NCBI GenBank assembly: GCA_030651575.1
Contig: JAUSFB010000032.1
Coordinates: 396,001 to 460,000 of the forward strand
Reading direction: 5' to 3'
DNA: 64,000 nt
DNA from: Phaeospirillum sp.
Lineage (GTDB): Bacteria > Pseudomonadota > Alphaproteobacteria > Rhodospirillales > Magnetospirillaceae
Position 1 is the stretch's first letter; each line of letters begins with the position of its first letter. Positions 57,587 through 64,000 of the stretch are shown piece by piece. The translations under genes and the position numbers were made by a program. The notes beneath the pieces were generated by a model. That model did not search any database. It was given only the letters and a program-made list of their open reading frames with translations, and was not told the DNA's origin.

Positions 57587-58801
57587 ATGTCCGGACCGCT
57601 GTCGCACCTGCGCATCCTTGACCTCAGCCGGGTTCTGGCCGGTCCGTGGGCGGGTCAGTTACTGGCCGATATGGGCGCCGAAGTGATCAAGGTCGAGCGG
57701 CCGGGCGAAGGCGACGACACCCGCAGCTGGGGGCCGCCCTTCCTCAAGGACAAAGACGGAAACGACACAAGCGAAAGCGCCTATTTCCTGTCGACCAACC
57801 GGGGCAAGCGGTCGGTTGCCATCGACTTCACCCGCCCCGAGGGCCAAGCCCTGATCCGCAAGCTGGCGGCCGCCAGCGACGTCGTCCTGGAGAACTTCAA
57901 GGTCGGCGGGCTGGCCAAGTACGGCCTCGACTACGCCGGCCTGCGGCAGGTCAAGCCCGACATCATCCATTGCTCCATCTCCGGCTTCGGCCAAGATGGT
58001 CCCTATGCCCAGCGGGCCGGCTACGACTTCCTGGTCCAGGGCATGGGCGGACTGATGAGCCTGACCGGCGAGCCTCAGGGCGAGCCGGTCAAGGTCGGAG
58101 TGGCGCTGACCGATATCTTCACCGGCATGTATGCCGGCTTCGCCGTGCTGGCGGCCCTGGCCCATCGCGACCGCACCGGCCAGGGTCAGCATATCGACCT
58201 CGCCCTGCTGGATGTTCAGGTGGCGGTACTGGCCAATCAGGCCGCAAACTATCTGGTGGGCGGGATAGTCCCCCAGCGCCTGGGAAACGCCCATCCCAAT
58301 ATCGTGCCCTATCAGGCCTTTCCCACCGCCGATGGCCACATCATCCTGGCCATCGGAAATGACGGCCAGTTCCGGCGGTTCTGCGACGTGGCGGGACGGC
58401 CCGAGCTTGGCGCCGACCCGCTCTACGCCACCAATGCCGAACGGGTGGGCAATCGCGCCCAACTGGTCCCCATACTCAAGGAACTGTTGGCCGCGCGGTC
58501 CAGCGCCGACTGGATCAAAACCCTGGAAGAGGTCGGGGTGCCCTGCGGCCCCATCAACGATCTGGCCCAGGTCTTCGCCGATCCCCAGGTGCGTCATCGC
58601 GGCATGGCGGTATCCATGCAGCATCCCCAGGCCGGCGACGTCACCCTGGTCGCCAATCCGATCCGGCTGTCGGAAACGCCGGTGGCCTATGACCGGCCAC
58701 CGCCCATGCTGGGGGCGGACACCGACGAGGTCCTCAGGCAACGGCTGGGGGTGGGAGACGCGGAACTGGCCGACCTCCGCCAGGCGGGAATTATCGGATA
58801 G
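57587..58801 (+). CDS. CaiB/BaiF (class III) CoA-transferase
   Basis: 404 residues of the formyl-CoA transferase/CaiB family, which moves CoA between organic acids through an aspartyl-CoA thioester intermediate. Seen: ILDLSRVLAGPWAGQLLADMGAEVIKVE at the start, NRGKRSVAIDF near 80, CSISGFGQDGPYAQRAGYDF near 135, and VALTDIFTGMYA near 175, with the catalytic Asp. The acid used cannot be told from sequence. ATG 57587 has GGGG at workable spacing. It is divergent from the CoA-binding gene, with a regulator-site-rich gap. Confidence 0.92.
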   Translation: MSGPLSHLRILDLSRVLAGPWAGQLLADMGAEVIKVERPGEGDDTRSWGPPFLKDKDGNDTSESAYFLSTNRGKRSVAIDFTRPEGQALIRKLAAASDVVLENFKVGGLAKYGLDYAGLRQVKPDIIHCSISGFGQDGPYAQRAGYDFLVQGMGGLMSLTGEPQGEPVKVGVALTDIFTGMYAGFAVLAALAHRDRTGQGQHIDLALLDVQVAVLANQAANYLVGGIVPQRLGNAHPNIVPYQAFPTADGHIILAIGNDGQFRRFCDVAGRPELGADPLYATNAERVGNRAQLVPILKELLAARSSADWIKTLEEVGVPCGPINDLAQVFADPQVRHRGMAVSMQHPQAGDVTLVANPIRLSETPVAYDRPPPMLGADTDEVLRQRLGVGDAELADLRQAGIIG

Positions 58802-58811
58802 GAGGAGGCGC

Positions 58812-59408
58812 CTAGAGTCCCAGCAATTTCCGGATGCCGGCGATGTTCCAGCCTTTGGCCGCCTCTACCAGCAGGTCACTGTGGCCCAGGCTGTCGCCTT
58901 CGATCTGCAACAGCACCCGGCTGCCCAGCACTATGGTGATTTCGCCGGCGCGAGTGACGGCGTCCCACCGCAGCAAGGCGTCCTCGGCCCCGATCTTGAC
59001 CCGCTTGATATTGGGCTGGTTGAGAGCGATGACGGCAAACTGGGCGGCGGCGGCGGACACCGCCGGACTGTCGAGGATCAAGGTGGCGTTCAACGAGTTT
59101 TCGTCCCGGCCATAGGCGCGGCTGACGGCCAGACCGCCGCCGGTGCTGGCCAATCCCTGGATTTCCACCGCGTCGCCCCGCCAGCCGGTCAGCGGGGCGG
59201 GCATGAACTCGCCCAAGCCGTTGCCGAGGCGAAAATGCAACTCGGCCACCGCGGCCTCCAACTCGGCGGTGGCCTTCGCCCAATCGCCCTTGGCATGGGC
59301 CAGCCGCGCCGCCTCGATCCTGGCGGGAACCAGGTCCGCCGCCAGGACAGACCCGACCGACAGTAGTGCAGCGACCGAAACGCAGACAAAGAGCGCGGGC
59401 TTGCGCAT
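58812..59408 (-). CDS. Hypothetical exported protein
   Basis: 198 residues. A signal peptide (1-22, cleaved after VLA-AD) is followed by a helical stretch (RIEAARLAHAKGDWAKATAELEAAV) and then a beta-rich region. No family is recognised. The first part looks like a single TPR-like helix pair. It should be periplasmic. GGAGG lies 11 bases before ATG 59408. It converges with the CoA-transferase and is divergent from the SpmAB-like gene. Confidence 0.75.
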   Translation of the reverse strand: MRKPALFVCVSVAALLSVGSVLAADLVPARIEAARLAHAKGDWAKATAELEAAVAELHFRLGNGLGEFMPAPLTGWRGDAVEIQGLASTGGGLAVSRAYGRDENSLNATLILDSPAVSAAAAQFAVIALNQPNIKRVKIGAEDALLRWDAVTRAGEITIVLGSRVLLQIEGDSLGHSDLLVEAAKGWNIAGIRKLLGL

Positions 59409-59531
59409 GATCGACAACCCCTCCTGGGAATTGGTTTTTCCGACCTTACAAAGCCCATGGCCCGGCGGCAAGGGTGCGTGGCTCGCATCCTTCTGTTAGG
59501 GTCGCGGGATACTGACTCTGGGATCGCGGAT

Positions 59532-60752
59532 TTGAACCTCGTTTTTCTCGCCCTCGTCGGCGTCGCCTTTGCCGTCGCCGCCCTCGCCGAACTGACCGGC
59601 GGTCGCGGCGCCATGGAGGCCCTGTCCGCCGCCATGGTCGAGGCCGCCGCCGCCGCCGTGCCGCTGGCGCTGGGTCTGGTGGGGATCATGGCGCTGTTCC
59701 TGGGGCTAATGAAGGTGGCCGAGGAAGGCGGGCTGCTGACCGCCACCGCCCGGCTGCTGGAGCCGCTGCTGCGCCGCCTGTTTCCCGAAATCCCAGCCGG
59801 ACATCCCGCCATGGGCGCCATGGTGATGAATGTCGCCGCCAATCTGCTGGGGCTGGGCAATGCCGCCACACCGTTCGGCATCCGCGCCATGGAGCATCTG
59901 GAGCGCCTGAACCCCATCAAGGGCAGCGCCAGCAACGCCCAGGTTCTGTTCCTGGCCATCAACACCGCCGGCGTCACCCTGCTGCCGACCAAGGTGATCG
60001 CGTTGCGGGCCTCGGCAGGCTCCACCGACCCGGCCGCCGTGGTCGGCCCCACCCTGGTGGTCACCCTGGTTGCCACGGTGGTCGCCATTATCGCCGCCAA
60101 GACCCTGCAAGGGCTGTGGTCGCCGCCGCCGCCCGTCGTCAAGGCTCTGCCTTGCACGCAACCGCTCTGGCCAAGCCTGCTGGCGCTGGCCGGACTGTTG
60201 GGGCTGGTGCCGCTGCTGCTGATGAAAGGGCGCGAGATCGGCCCATGGATTCTGCCCGGTCTGGTGGTCGGACTGCTGCTGTTCGGGGCGCTGCGTCGGG
60301 TGCGGATCTACGAAAGCTTCGTCGAAGGCGCCAAGGAAGGCTTTGCCGTCGCGGTCCGGATCATTCCCTATCTGGTCGCCATCCTGGTGGCCATCGGCAT
60401 GTTCCGCGCCTCGGGGGCCATGGCCCTGGCGCTGGAGCCGCTGGGCCGCCTGACCGCGCCGCTGGGCCTGCCGGCCGAGGCCCTGATGATGGCGGGAATG
60501 CGGACCCTGTCGGGTTCGGGCTCTTACGGGCTGCTGGCGGCCGATCTTCGCAATCCGGCCATCGGTCCGGACTCCTATCTCGGCGTCCTCCTCAGCACCC
60601 TCTACGGCTCGACCGAGACCACCTTCTATGTGCTGGCGGTGTATTTCGGCGCGGTGCAGGTCCGCCGCATCCGTCACGCCCTGGCGGTCGGACTGATCGC
60701 CGACTTCGCCGCCCTGGTGGCCGCAGTCGTGGTCTGCCGGCTGATGTTTTAG
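59532..60752 (+). CDS. Nucleoside-recognition (SpmA/SpmB-type) fused membrane protein
   Basis: 406 residues, about ten membrane segments in two halves, each with the Gate/nucleoside-recognition signature: MNVAANLLGLGNAATPFG in the first half (SpmA-like), and TLSGSGSYGLLAADL with LLSTLYGSTETTFYVLAVYF in the second (SpmB-like). In Bacillus SpmA and SpmB are separate spore-maturation proteins; fused forms occur in non-sporulating bacteria and their cargo is not known. The start is TTG 59532; no ATG precedes the first membrane helix. Its end overlaps the small minus-strand gene. Confidence 0.85.
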   Translation: MNLVFLALVGVAFAVAALAELTGGRGAMEALSAAMVEAAAAAVPLALGLVGIMALFLGLMKVAEEGGLLTATARLLEPLLRRLFPEIPAGHPAMGAMVMNVAANLLGLGNAATPFGIRAMEHLERLNPIKGSASNAQVLFLAINTAGVTLLPTKVIALRASAGSTDPAAVVGPTLVVTLVATVVAIIAAKTLQGLWSPPPPVVKALPCTQPLWPSLLALAGLLGLVPLLLMKGREIGPWILPGLVVGLLLFGALRRVRIYESFVEGAKEGFAVAVRIIPYLVAILVAIGMFRASGAMALALEPLGRLTAPLGLPAEALMMAGMRTLSGSGSYGLLAADLRNPAIGPDSYLGVLLSTLYGSTETTFYVLAVYFGAVQVRRIRHALAVGLIADFAALVAAVVVCRLMF

Positions 60753-60946
60753 TCAGCCGCCACCGGCATGGTCATGTCCTCGACCACCCGGAACGCCGAA
60801 ACGCCGCGATAATAGTGATGCAGCAATTCACGTTCCGAGACGCGAATTTCGCGAAGAGACACCCCCAGCAACTGACGCAACTGGGTATCAACATCGCCCT
60901 TCCACAGGGTATAGCCGGTATCGAATAACGGATAGGAAGCGGCCAT
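60749..60946 (-). CDS. Small hypothetical protein (65 aa)
   Basis: 65 residues, not recognised. GGAGG six bases before the ATG is a strong ribosome site, and the protein has a coherent fold pattern: an aromatic N-terminus (YPLFDTGYTLWKGDV), then a long amphipathic helix (TQLRQLLGVSLREIRVSEREL) and an acidic end. Possibly a small regulatory or helical-bundle protein. It converges with the SpmAB-like gene, sharing 4 bp. Confidence 0.7.
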   Translation of the reverse strand: MAASYPLFDTGYTLWKGDVDTQLRQLLGVSLREIRVSERELLHHYYRGVSAFRVVEDMTMPVAAD

Positions 60947-61082
60947 GGCGCCCTCCTTCGCGGTGGAACCGGAGAGCCCCTGCCCACCGGCAATTCCTGC
61001 CGCCCACCCCATCCGCCGATTCCCAGGAAAAGCCAGGGACCGACATGGGGCTCGAAAGGAGTCATGCATAAAACGCGCCAGC

Positions 61083-61703
61083 CTAACGTTCCCACTTCCG
61101 GCGCAGATCGTCCTTTTCCAGGGCCAGCCACTGGATAGCCACCGTCGCCATGGAATTGTTGATCCGCCCGTCCCGCACCATGGCCAGCGCCTCGGCGGCG
61201 GAGACCACCAGGACGCGGATATCCTCGCCCTCATGCGCCAACCCATGAATGCCCGACACGATCGAGCTGTCGATCTTGGCGCAATACAACCGACAGCTCT
61301 CGGACGAGCCGCCGGCGGTGACCAGATAGTCGCCGATATGGATCATGGCGGAAGGCTCGGCCCCCGCCTCTTCCTTGGTCTCACGCCACGCCACGTCATC
61401 GGCATGCTCGCCTTCCTCGATGACGCCGGCGACGCATTCGATCAGCCAGGGATGCCAACCGGCGGCATAAGCGCCAGGGCGGAATTGCTCGATCAACGCC
61501 ACCGAATCCCGGTCGGGATCATAGAGCAGCACCACCACGGCGTGACCGCGCTCAAAAACTTCGCGCACCATCTCGCCGCTCCAGCCGCCGGCGAAGGTGC
61601 GATGCCTCAAGCGATAGCGGTCGATCCGGAAATAGCCCTGAAACACAGTCTCCTTGGAGAGAATCTCCACATCCGTCTCGGCGTCCAAAGTCGGAATCTC
61701 CAT
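61083..61703 (-). CDS. Nudix hydrolase (ADP-ribose pyrophosphatase-like)
   Basis: 206 residues. The complete Nudix box is present (GVIEEGEHADDVAWRETKEE then AGA, about residues 95-117: Gx5Ex7RExxEExG), preceded by the substrate-side region VVLLYDPDRDSVALIEQFRPGAY typical of NudF-type ADP-ribose/ADP-sugar pyrophosphatases. It hydrolyses nucleoside diphosphate derivatives with Mg. ATG 61703 starts it at MEIPTLDAETDV. The same frame stays open through the repeat array upstream, so an N-terminal extension is formally possible but not expected. Confidence 0.9.
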   Translation of the reverse strand: MEIPTLDAETDVEILSKETVFQGYFRIDRYRLRHRTFAGGWSGEMVREVFERGHAVVVLLYDPDRDSVALIEQFRPGAYAAGWHPWLIECVAGVIEEGEHADDVAWRETKEEAGAEPSAMIHIGDYLVTAGGSSESCRLYCAKIDSSIVSGIHGLAHEGEDIRVLVVSAAEALAMVRDGRINNSMATVAIQWLALEKDDLRRKWER

Positions 61704-61708
61704 TTGTT

Positions 61709-61934
61709 GGTCCCTCAAACGCCGGGCGCGAACTCCGTTCGCTTGGCTTTCGCGCCACGGGGCGCGGCGGCCCTTGGCCTTGCCTCCGGGCTGTCGCCCA
61801 TCGGAACGTTGGTCCCTCAAACGCCGGGCGCGAACTCCGTTCGCTTGGCTTTCGCGCCACGGGGCGCGGCGGCCCTTGGCCTTGCCTCCGGGCTGTCGCC
61901 CATCGGAACGTTGATCCCTCAAACGCCGGGCGCG
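61709..61934. repeat. 102-bp tandem repeat (two full copies, one partial)
   Basis: Unit GGTCCCTCAAACGCCGGGCG onward: 61709-61810 and 61811-61912 are identical as read, and 61913-61934 begins a third copy with one change. Each unit contains small palindromes (GCGAACTCCGTTCGC, GGCGCGGCGGCC). 102 is divisible by three, so the frame upstream of the Nudix gene stays open and would encode a 34-residue basic repeat. Part of the unit is found again at 39755. It fills the gap between the Nudix and CopD-like genes. Confidence 0.9.
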
Positions 61935-62408
61935 TCACGTCCCGAGCAAAGAACCTACCGTTCCCAGGAAGATCGTCACCAGCCCCAGAATCAGATTGAT
62001 GGTGACGATATGGCGCATACGAACCTGATAACTGGCCGCCTTGGCAAGGTCATCGCTGGCCAGGGCTCGCTTGAATCCCTGCCAGGGGCCGAAATACAGC
62101 TGAGTATAAAGCCCCATCATGACCAGACCGCTCAGTTGCATGATGTCCACATGGGTGGGGCCGCCGGCAAAGCCGCCGCGATACCCCACCAGCAGCACGC
62201 CATAACCGGTGGCCAGCAGGGTCACCACGCTCAGCCAGACCCAGACGAAGAAGCGGGGAAACACCTCGCGCCACACTGCCAGACGCTGCGCGGCCTCCAG
62301 ATCATTCAGCACCGGCCGCAGAATCACATGAGCAAAAAACATCCCCCCCACCCAGATTACGGCGGCAAGAGTGTGCAACCCCATGGTAAGCCCGTAGGTG
62401 TAATCCAT
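61935..62408 (-). CDS. CopD-like four-helix membrane protein
   Basis: 157 residues and four membrane helices: THTLAAVIWVGG-type first helix with His (LHTLAAVIWVGGMFFAHV), WVWLSVVTLLATGYG, the ISGLVMMGLYTQLYF-type third helix, and a last helix near RMRHIVTINLILGL. His residues at helix starts match the CopD/DUF2269-like group, thought to handle copper or haem in the membrane; this is family knowledge only. ATG 62408 has GGGG upstream; a GTG at 62417 overlapping the ParA stop is an alternative. It is probably transcribed with the ParA gene. Confidence 0.75.
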   Translation of the reverse strand: MDYTYGLTMGLHTLAAVIWVGGMFFAHVILRPVLNDLEAAQRLAVWREVFPRFFVWVWLSVVTLLATGYGVLLVGYRGGFAGGPTHVDIMQLSGLVMMGLYTQLYFGPWQGFKRALASDDLAKAASYQVRMRHIVTINLILGLVTIFLGTVGSLLGT

Positions 62409-62413
62409 TTCGA

Positions 62414-63058
62414 TCACCCCAATCCCAGCTTGGCGGCGATTTCGTCGGCCAAGGCTTTGATTTCCTTGGTGGCGGTATGGCGCGGATTGCTTTCCACCAC
62501 CCCCTTGCCCTCCATCATCGAGGCGGCGAAGGCGACCCGATTGCCCAGCACCGTCTGAGCCACCGGAACCTCGGCGTCGCGAATCTTCTTGCGGACCGCA
62601 TCCACCAGCTTACCGCGAAGCGGAGTGCGGTTAAACACCATCAGAGCCGGCGACTTTTCCTTGCGCGCGATCTCCAGGGTCGGGCCGGTGGCCCACAGAT
62701 CCATGGGCGAAGGCTGCATGGGAACCAAAATCAGATCGGCTGCCCGCACCGCGATGCGGACTTCGGTCTCGGCATGGGGCGGACTATCGATCAGCACCAG
62801 ATCCACATCGCGCCGAAGGCGGTCCAACTCGGTTGAAAGCCGCCATCCCGAGGCCTGGACAAAGGTGATGCCGCCACCGGCCTCGTCCACCAAGGCCTTG
62901 CGGATATCGTACCACGCCGACAGCGAGCCTTGTGGATCGATATCAAGCAATCCGATCCGCATGCCTTGCCGGGCATAAGTCACGGCAAGCTGGGCCGCGA
63001 TGGTCGTCTTTCCCGCCCCGCCCTTCTGTTGGGCGATGGTCACGGCCTTGGCCGACAT
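62414..63058 (-). CDS. ParA family ATPase (no ParB partner nearby)
   Basis: 214 residues, a short ParA/MinD ATPase: QQKGGAGKTT (Walker A with signature Lys), IDPQGSLSAWY (Walker A'), LVLIDSPPHAET (Walker B) and VPMQPSPMDLWATGP. The small size without an N-terminal DNA-binding domain fits type Ib or cargo-positioning ParAs. No parB or parS-like repeat is adjacent, so it probably places a chemosensory cluster, storage granule or other cargo rather than the chromosome (inference). It lies upstream of the CopD-like gene on the same strand. Confidence 0.87.
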   Translation of the reverse strand: MSAKAVTIAQQKGGAGKTTIAAQLAVTYARQGMRIGLLDIDPQGSLSAWYDIRKALVDEAGGGITFVQASGWRLSTELDRLRRDVDLVLIDSPPHAETEVRIAVRAADLILVPMQPSPMDLWATGPTLEIARKEKSPALMVFNRTPLRGKLVDAVRKKIRDAEVPVAQTVLGNRVAFAASMMEGKGVVESNPRHTATKEIKALADEIAAKLGLG

Positions 63059-63109
63059 GAATGCTCCCCCTCATGGAATTCCCTGGACAGGAAGGCTACC
63101 CCCTTCCAC

Positions 63110-64000
63110 TCATTTTGCAAGGCCCACGGGAGCAGAGCCGTCGCACTTTATCCCCCAGGTGAAAACACCCTCCTCGCCAACCTCGCAGATATCATCGGGC
63201 TTGAAGCCGGGGATCTGCTGAACGGCGGTGGGAAGGGCGGTGTAGGGCTGATTACCGCGAAACACCAGACAGGGATAGGACGCCGCCACTTCCTTGATGT
63301 CGAGACGCCGGTTCCACTGCATGAAGCCGCGCTTCCACCAGGTGTGGTCATTGATGAACCAGGCATACGTGTCGGTCGGCATCAGCAAGGCCAGCTTGGC
63401 CGAATAGCGCCCCTGGGTATTGAGGTCGCCGCGCAGGAAGGCGTAGGGCAGCGACGACGACGAGTCGAAATCGATCTTGGCGCAGGCCTTGAACCGGCTC
63501 ATATCAAAGGCCTGGGCCTCCCTGGTCCAGCGGGAAAGCTCGGCGTTTTGTTTCCACACCGCCTGAATGGTGATCAGGCCAAGCGCCACCCCAAGGCCGA
63601 TCCATGCCCGACGATGGGAACGCACGGGAAAGACCTTGCCGCTCAGTACCCAGAGAATGGCCAGCGACGGTCCGGTCAGCATCAGGGCCGGTACCATGTA
63701 ATGGGCGGCGGCCTGCTTGGCGATGATCAGGATCAGGAAAACCTGACCGCACAGGATTCCGGCCAGCAGCCGCGCCAGCGGCTCCGCCGGAATCAGGCCG
63801 CGCCGCCGCAGCCGGGCATAGCCCGCCAGGGCCAGCAGCGAAGCCGCGAACACGATGGTGAAGATCAGCTTGGAACCGAACAGCCCGATGATCGCCTTGG
63901 GGTAGCGTCCGGCATCGACCACGGTGGCCGCCCCGGCGCCATAGGCGCCGCTGTGCAGCACCATCCGCCCGACCCAGTCGAACCAGATCTCACGCGATGG
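63110..64000 (-). CDS. Multi-pass membrane protein, glycosyltransferase-like (5' end outside window)
   Basis: The frame is open to the last base, so the N-terminus is outside. The visible 296 residues have about three membrane helices (TIVFAASLLALAGYA, LLAGILCGQVFLILII, AWIGLGVALGLITIQ) and a soluble C-terminal domain of about 140 residues with several Trp/Tyr and four Cys. Arg-rich cytoplasmic loops lie between. The layout suits a GT-C-type polyprenyl-phosphate-sugar transferase, but the catalytic N-terminal loop that would prove it is not in the window. Confidence 0.6.
   Translation of the reverse strand, partial: PSREIWFDWVGRMVLHSGAYGAGAATVVDAGRYPKAIIGLFGSKLIFTIVFAASLLALAGYARLRRRGLIPAEPLARLLAGILCGQVFLILIIAKQAAAHYMVPALMLTGPSLAILWVLSGKVFPVRSHRRAWIGLGVALGLITIQAVWKQNAELSRWTREAQAFDMSRFKACAKIDFDSSSSLPYAFLRGDLNTQGRYSAKLALLMPTDTYAWFINDHTWWKRGFMQWNRRLDIKEVAASYPCLVFRGNQPYTALPTAVQQIPGFKPDDICEVGEEGVFTWGIKCDGSAPVGLAK

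Noticed and set aside
61709-61934. Possible CRISPR array
   Set aside because: The repeated unit is 102 bp with no variable spacers and no cas genes nearby.
60945-62558. 537-codon plus-strand frame crossing the Nudix, repeat and CopD-like genes
   Set aside because: It is antisense to three supported genes and is kept open by the 102-bp repeat length and high GC.

Overview
The window is GC-rich, densely packed DNA from a free-living alphaproteobacterium. It most resembles a Rhodospirillales genome of the Magnetospirillum/Phaeospirillum type, but that placement is inference from gene content: MipZ instead of Min, a GapR-type DUF2312 protein, HisZ, an alphaproteobacterial L36, a serC-serA operon, a HupT/HupR-like pair, and many PAS/HAMP sensor kinases. 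No rRNA, tRNA, CRISPR array, prophage or insertion sequence was found. Both ends cut through genes.

Layout. 1-3.6 kb: an ABC-2 exporter (tandem ATPase plus two permeases). 3.6-7.5 kb: a degenerate GGDEF protein, purE-purK, and a DedA protein coupled to a cNMP-binding protein. 7.6-15.5 kb: an orphan amino-acid-type binding protein divergent from a PAS/LOV-like kinase, a TPR-radical SAM protein, and a TorS-like hybrid kinase. 15.6-18.5 kb: rpmJ (41 aa), an N-formylglutamate amidohydrolase, an AEC carrier and a metallo-beta-lactamase-fold hydrolase. 18.5-21.3 kb: a sigma54-type regulator and kinase of the HupR/HupT family. 21.4-25.2 kb: a complete sulfate importer, sbp-cysT-cysW-cysA, behind a palindrome that covers its likely promoter. 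25.3-29.3 kb: a complete arsenic operon, arsR-arsC-acr3-arsD-arsA. 29.3-36.4 kb: purC, two DUF465 micro-proteins, prpE, a phosphofructokinase, folK, folB, a gapR homologue and a possible 40-aa lipoprotein. 36.4-45 kb: a sensor kinase, gabD, a trypsin-like protease with an ELM1-like protein, a PadR-like regulator with radC, and a DEAD-box helicase. 45-53 kb: mipZ divergent from a PAS kinase, a tail-anchored pseudokinase, purA, hisZ and a CZB-domain protein. 53-57 kb: the serC-serA operon (minus strand) and a YkgJ cysteine-cluster protein. 57-64 kb: a CoA-binding protein divergent from a CoA-transferase, an exported hypothetical protein, a SpmA/SpmB fusion, a small unknown protein, a Nudix hydrolase, a 102-bp tandem repeat, a CopD-like protein, a ParA ATPase and a truncated membrane protein.

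How the parts relate. Most genes are housekeeping (purine, serine, folate and histidine synthesis, glycolysis, propionate activation). Superimposed on these are a heavy signalling load (five histidine kinases, one response regulator, a degenerate c-di-GMP protein, a pseudokinase) and two transport/resistance operons with recognisable operators. The least explained elements are the pseudokinase, the degenerate GGDEF protein that keeps its I-site, a repeat family present at 39.8 and 61.8 kb, the folded intergenic DNA before prpE, paired palindromes inside serC-serA, and a Fur-box-like sequence lying on a -10 element at 57.5 kb.
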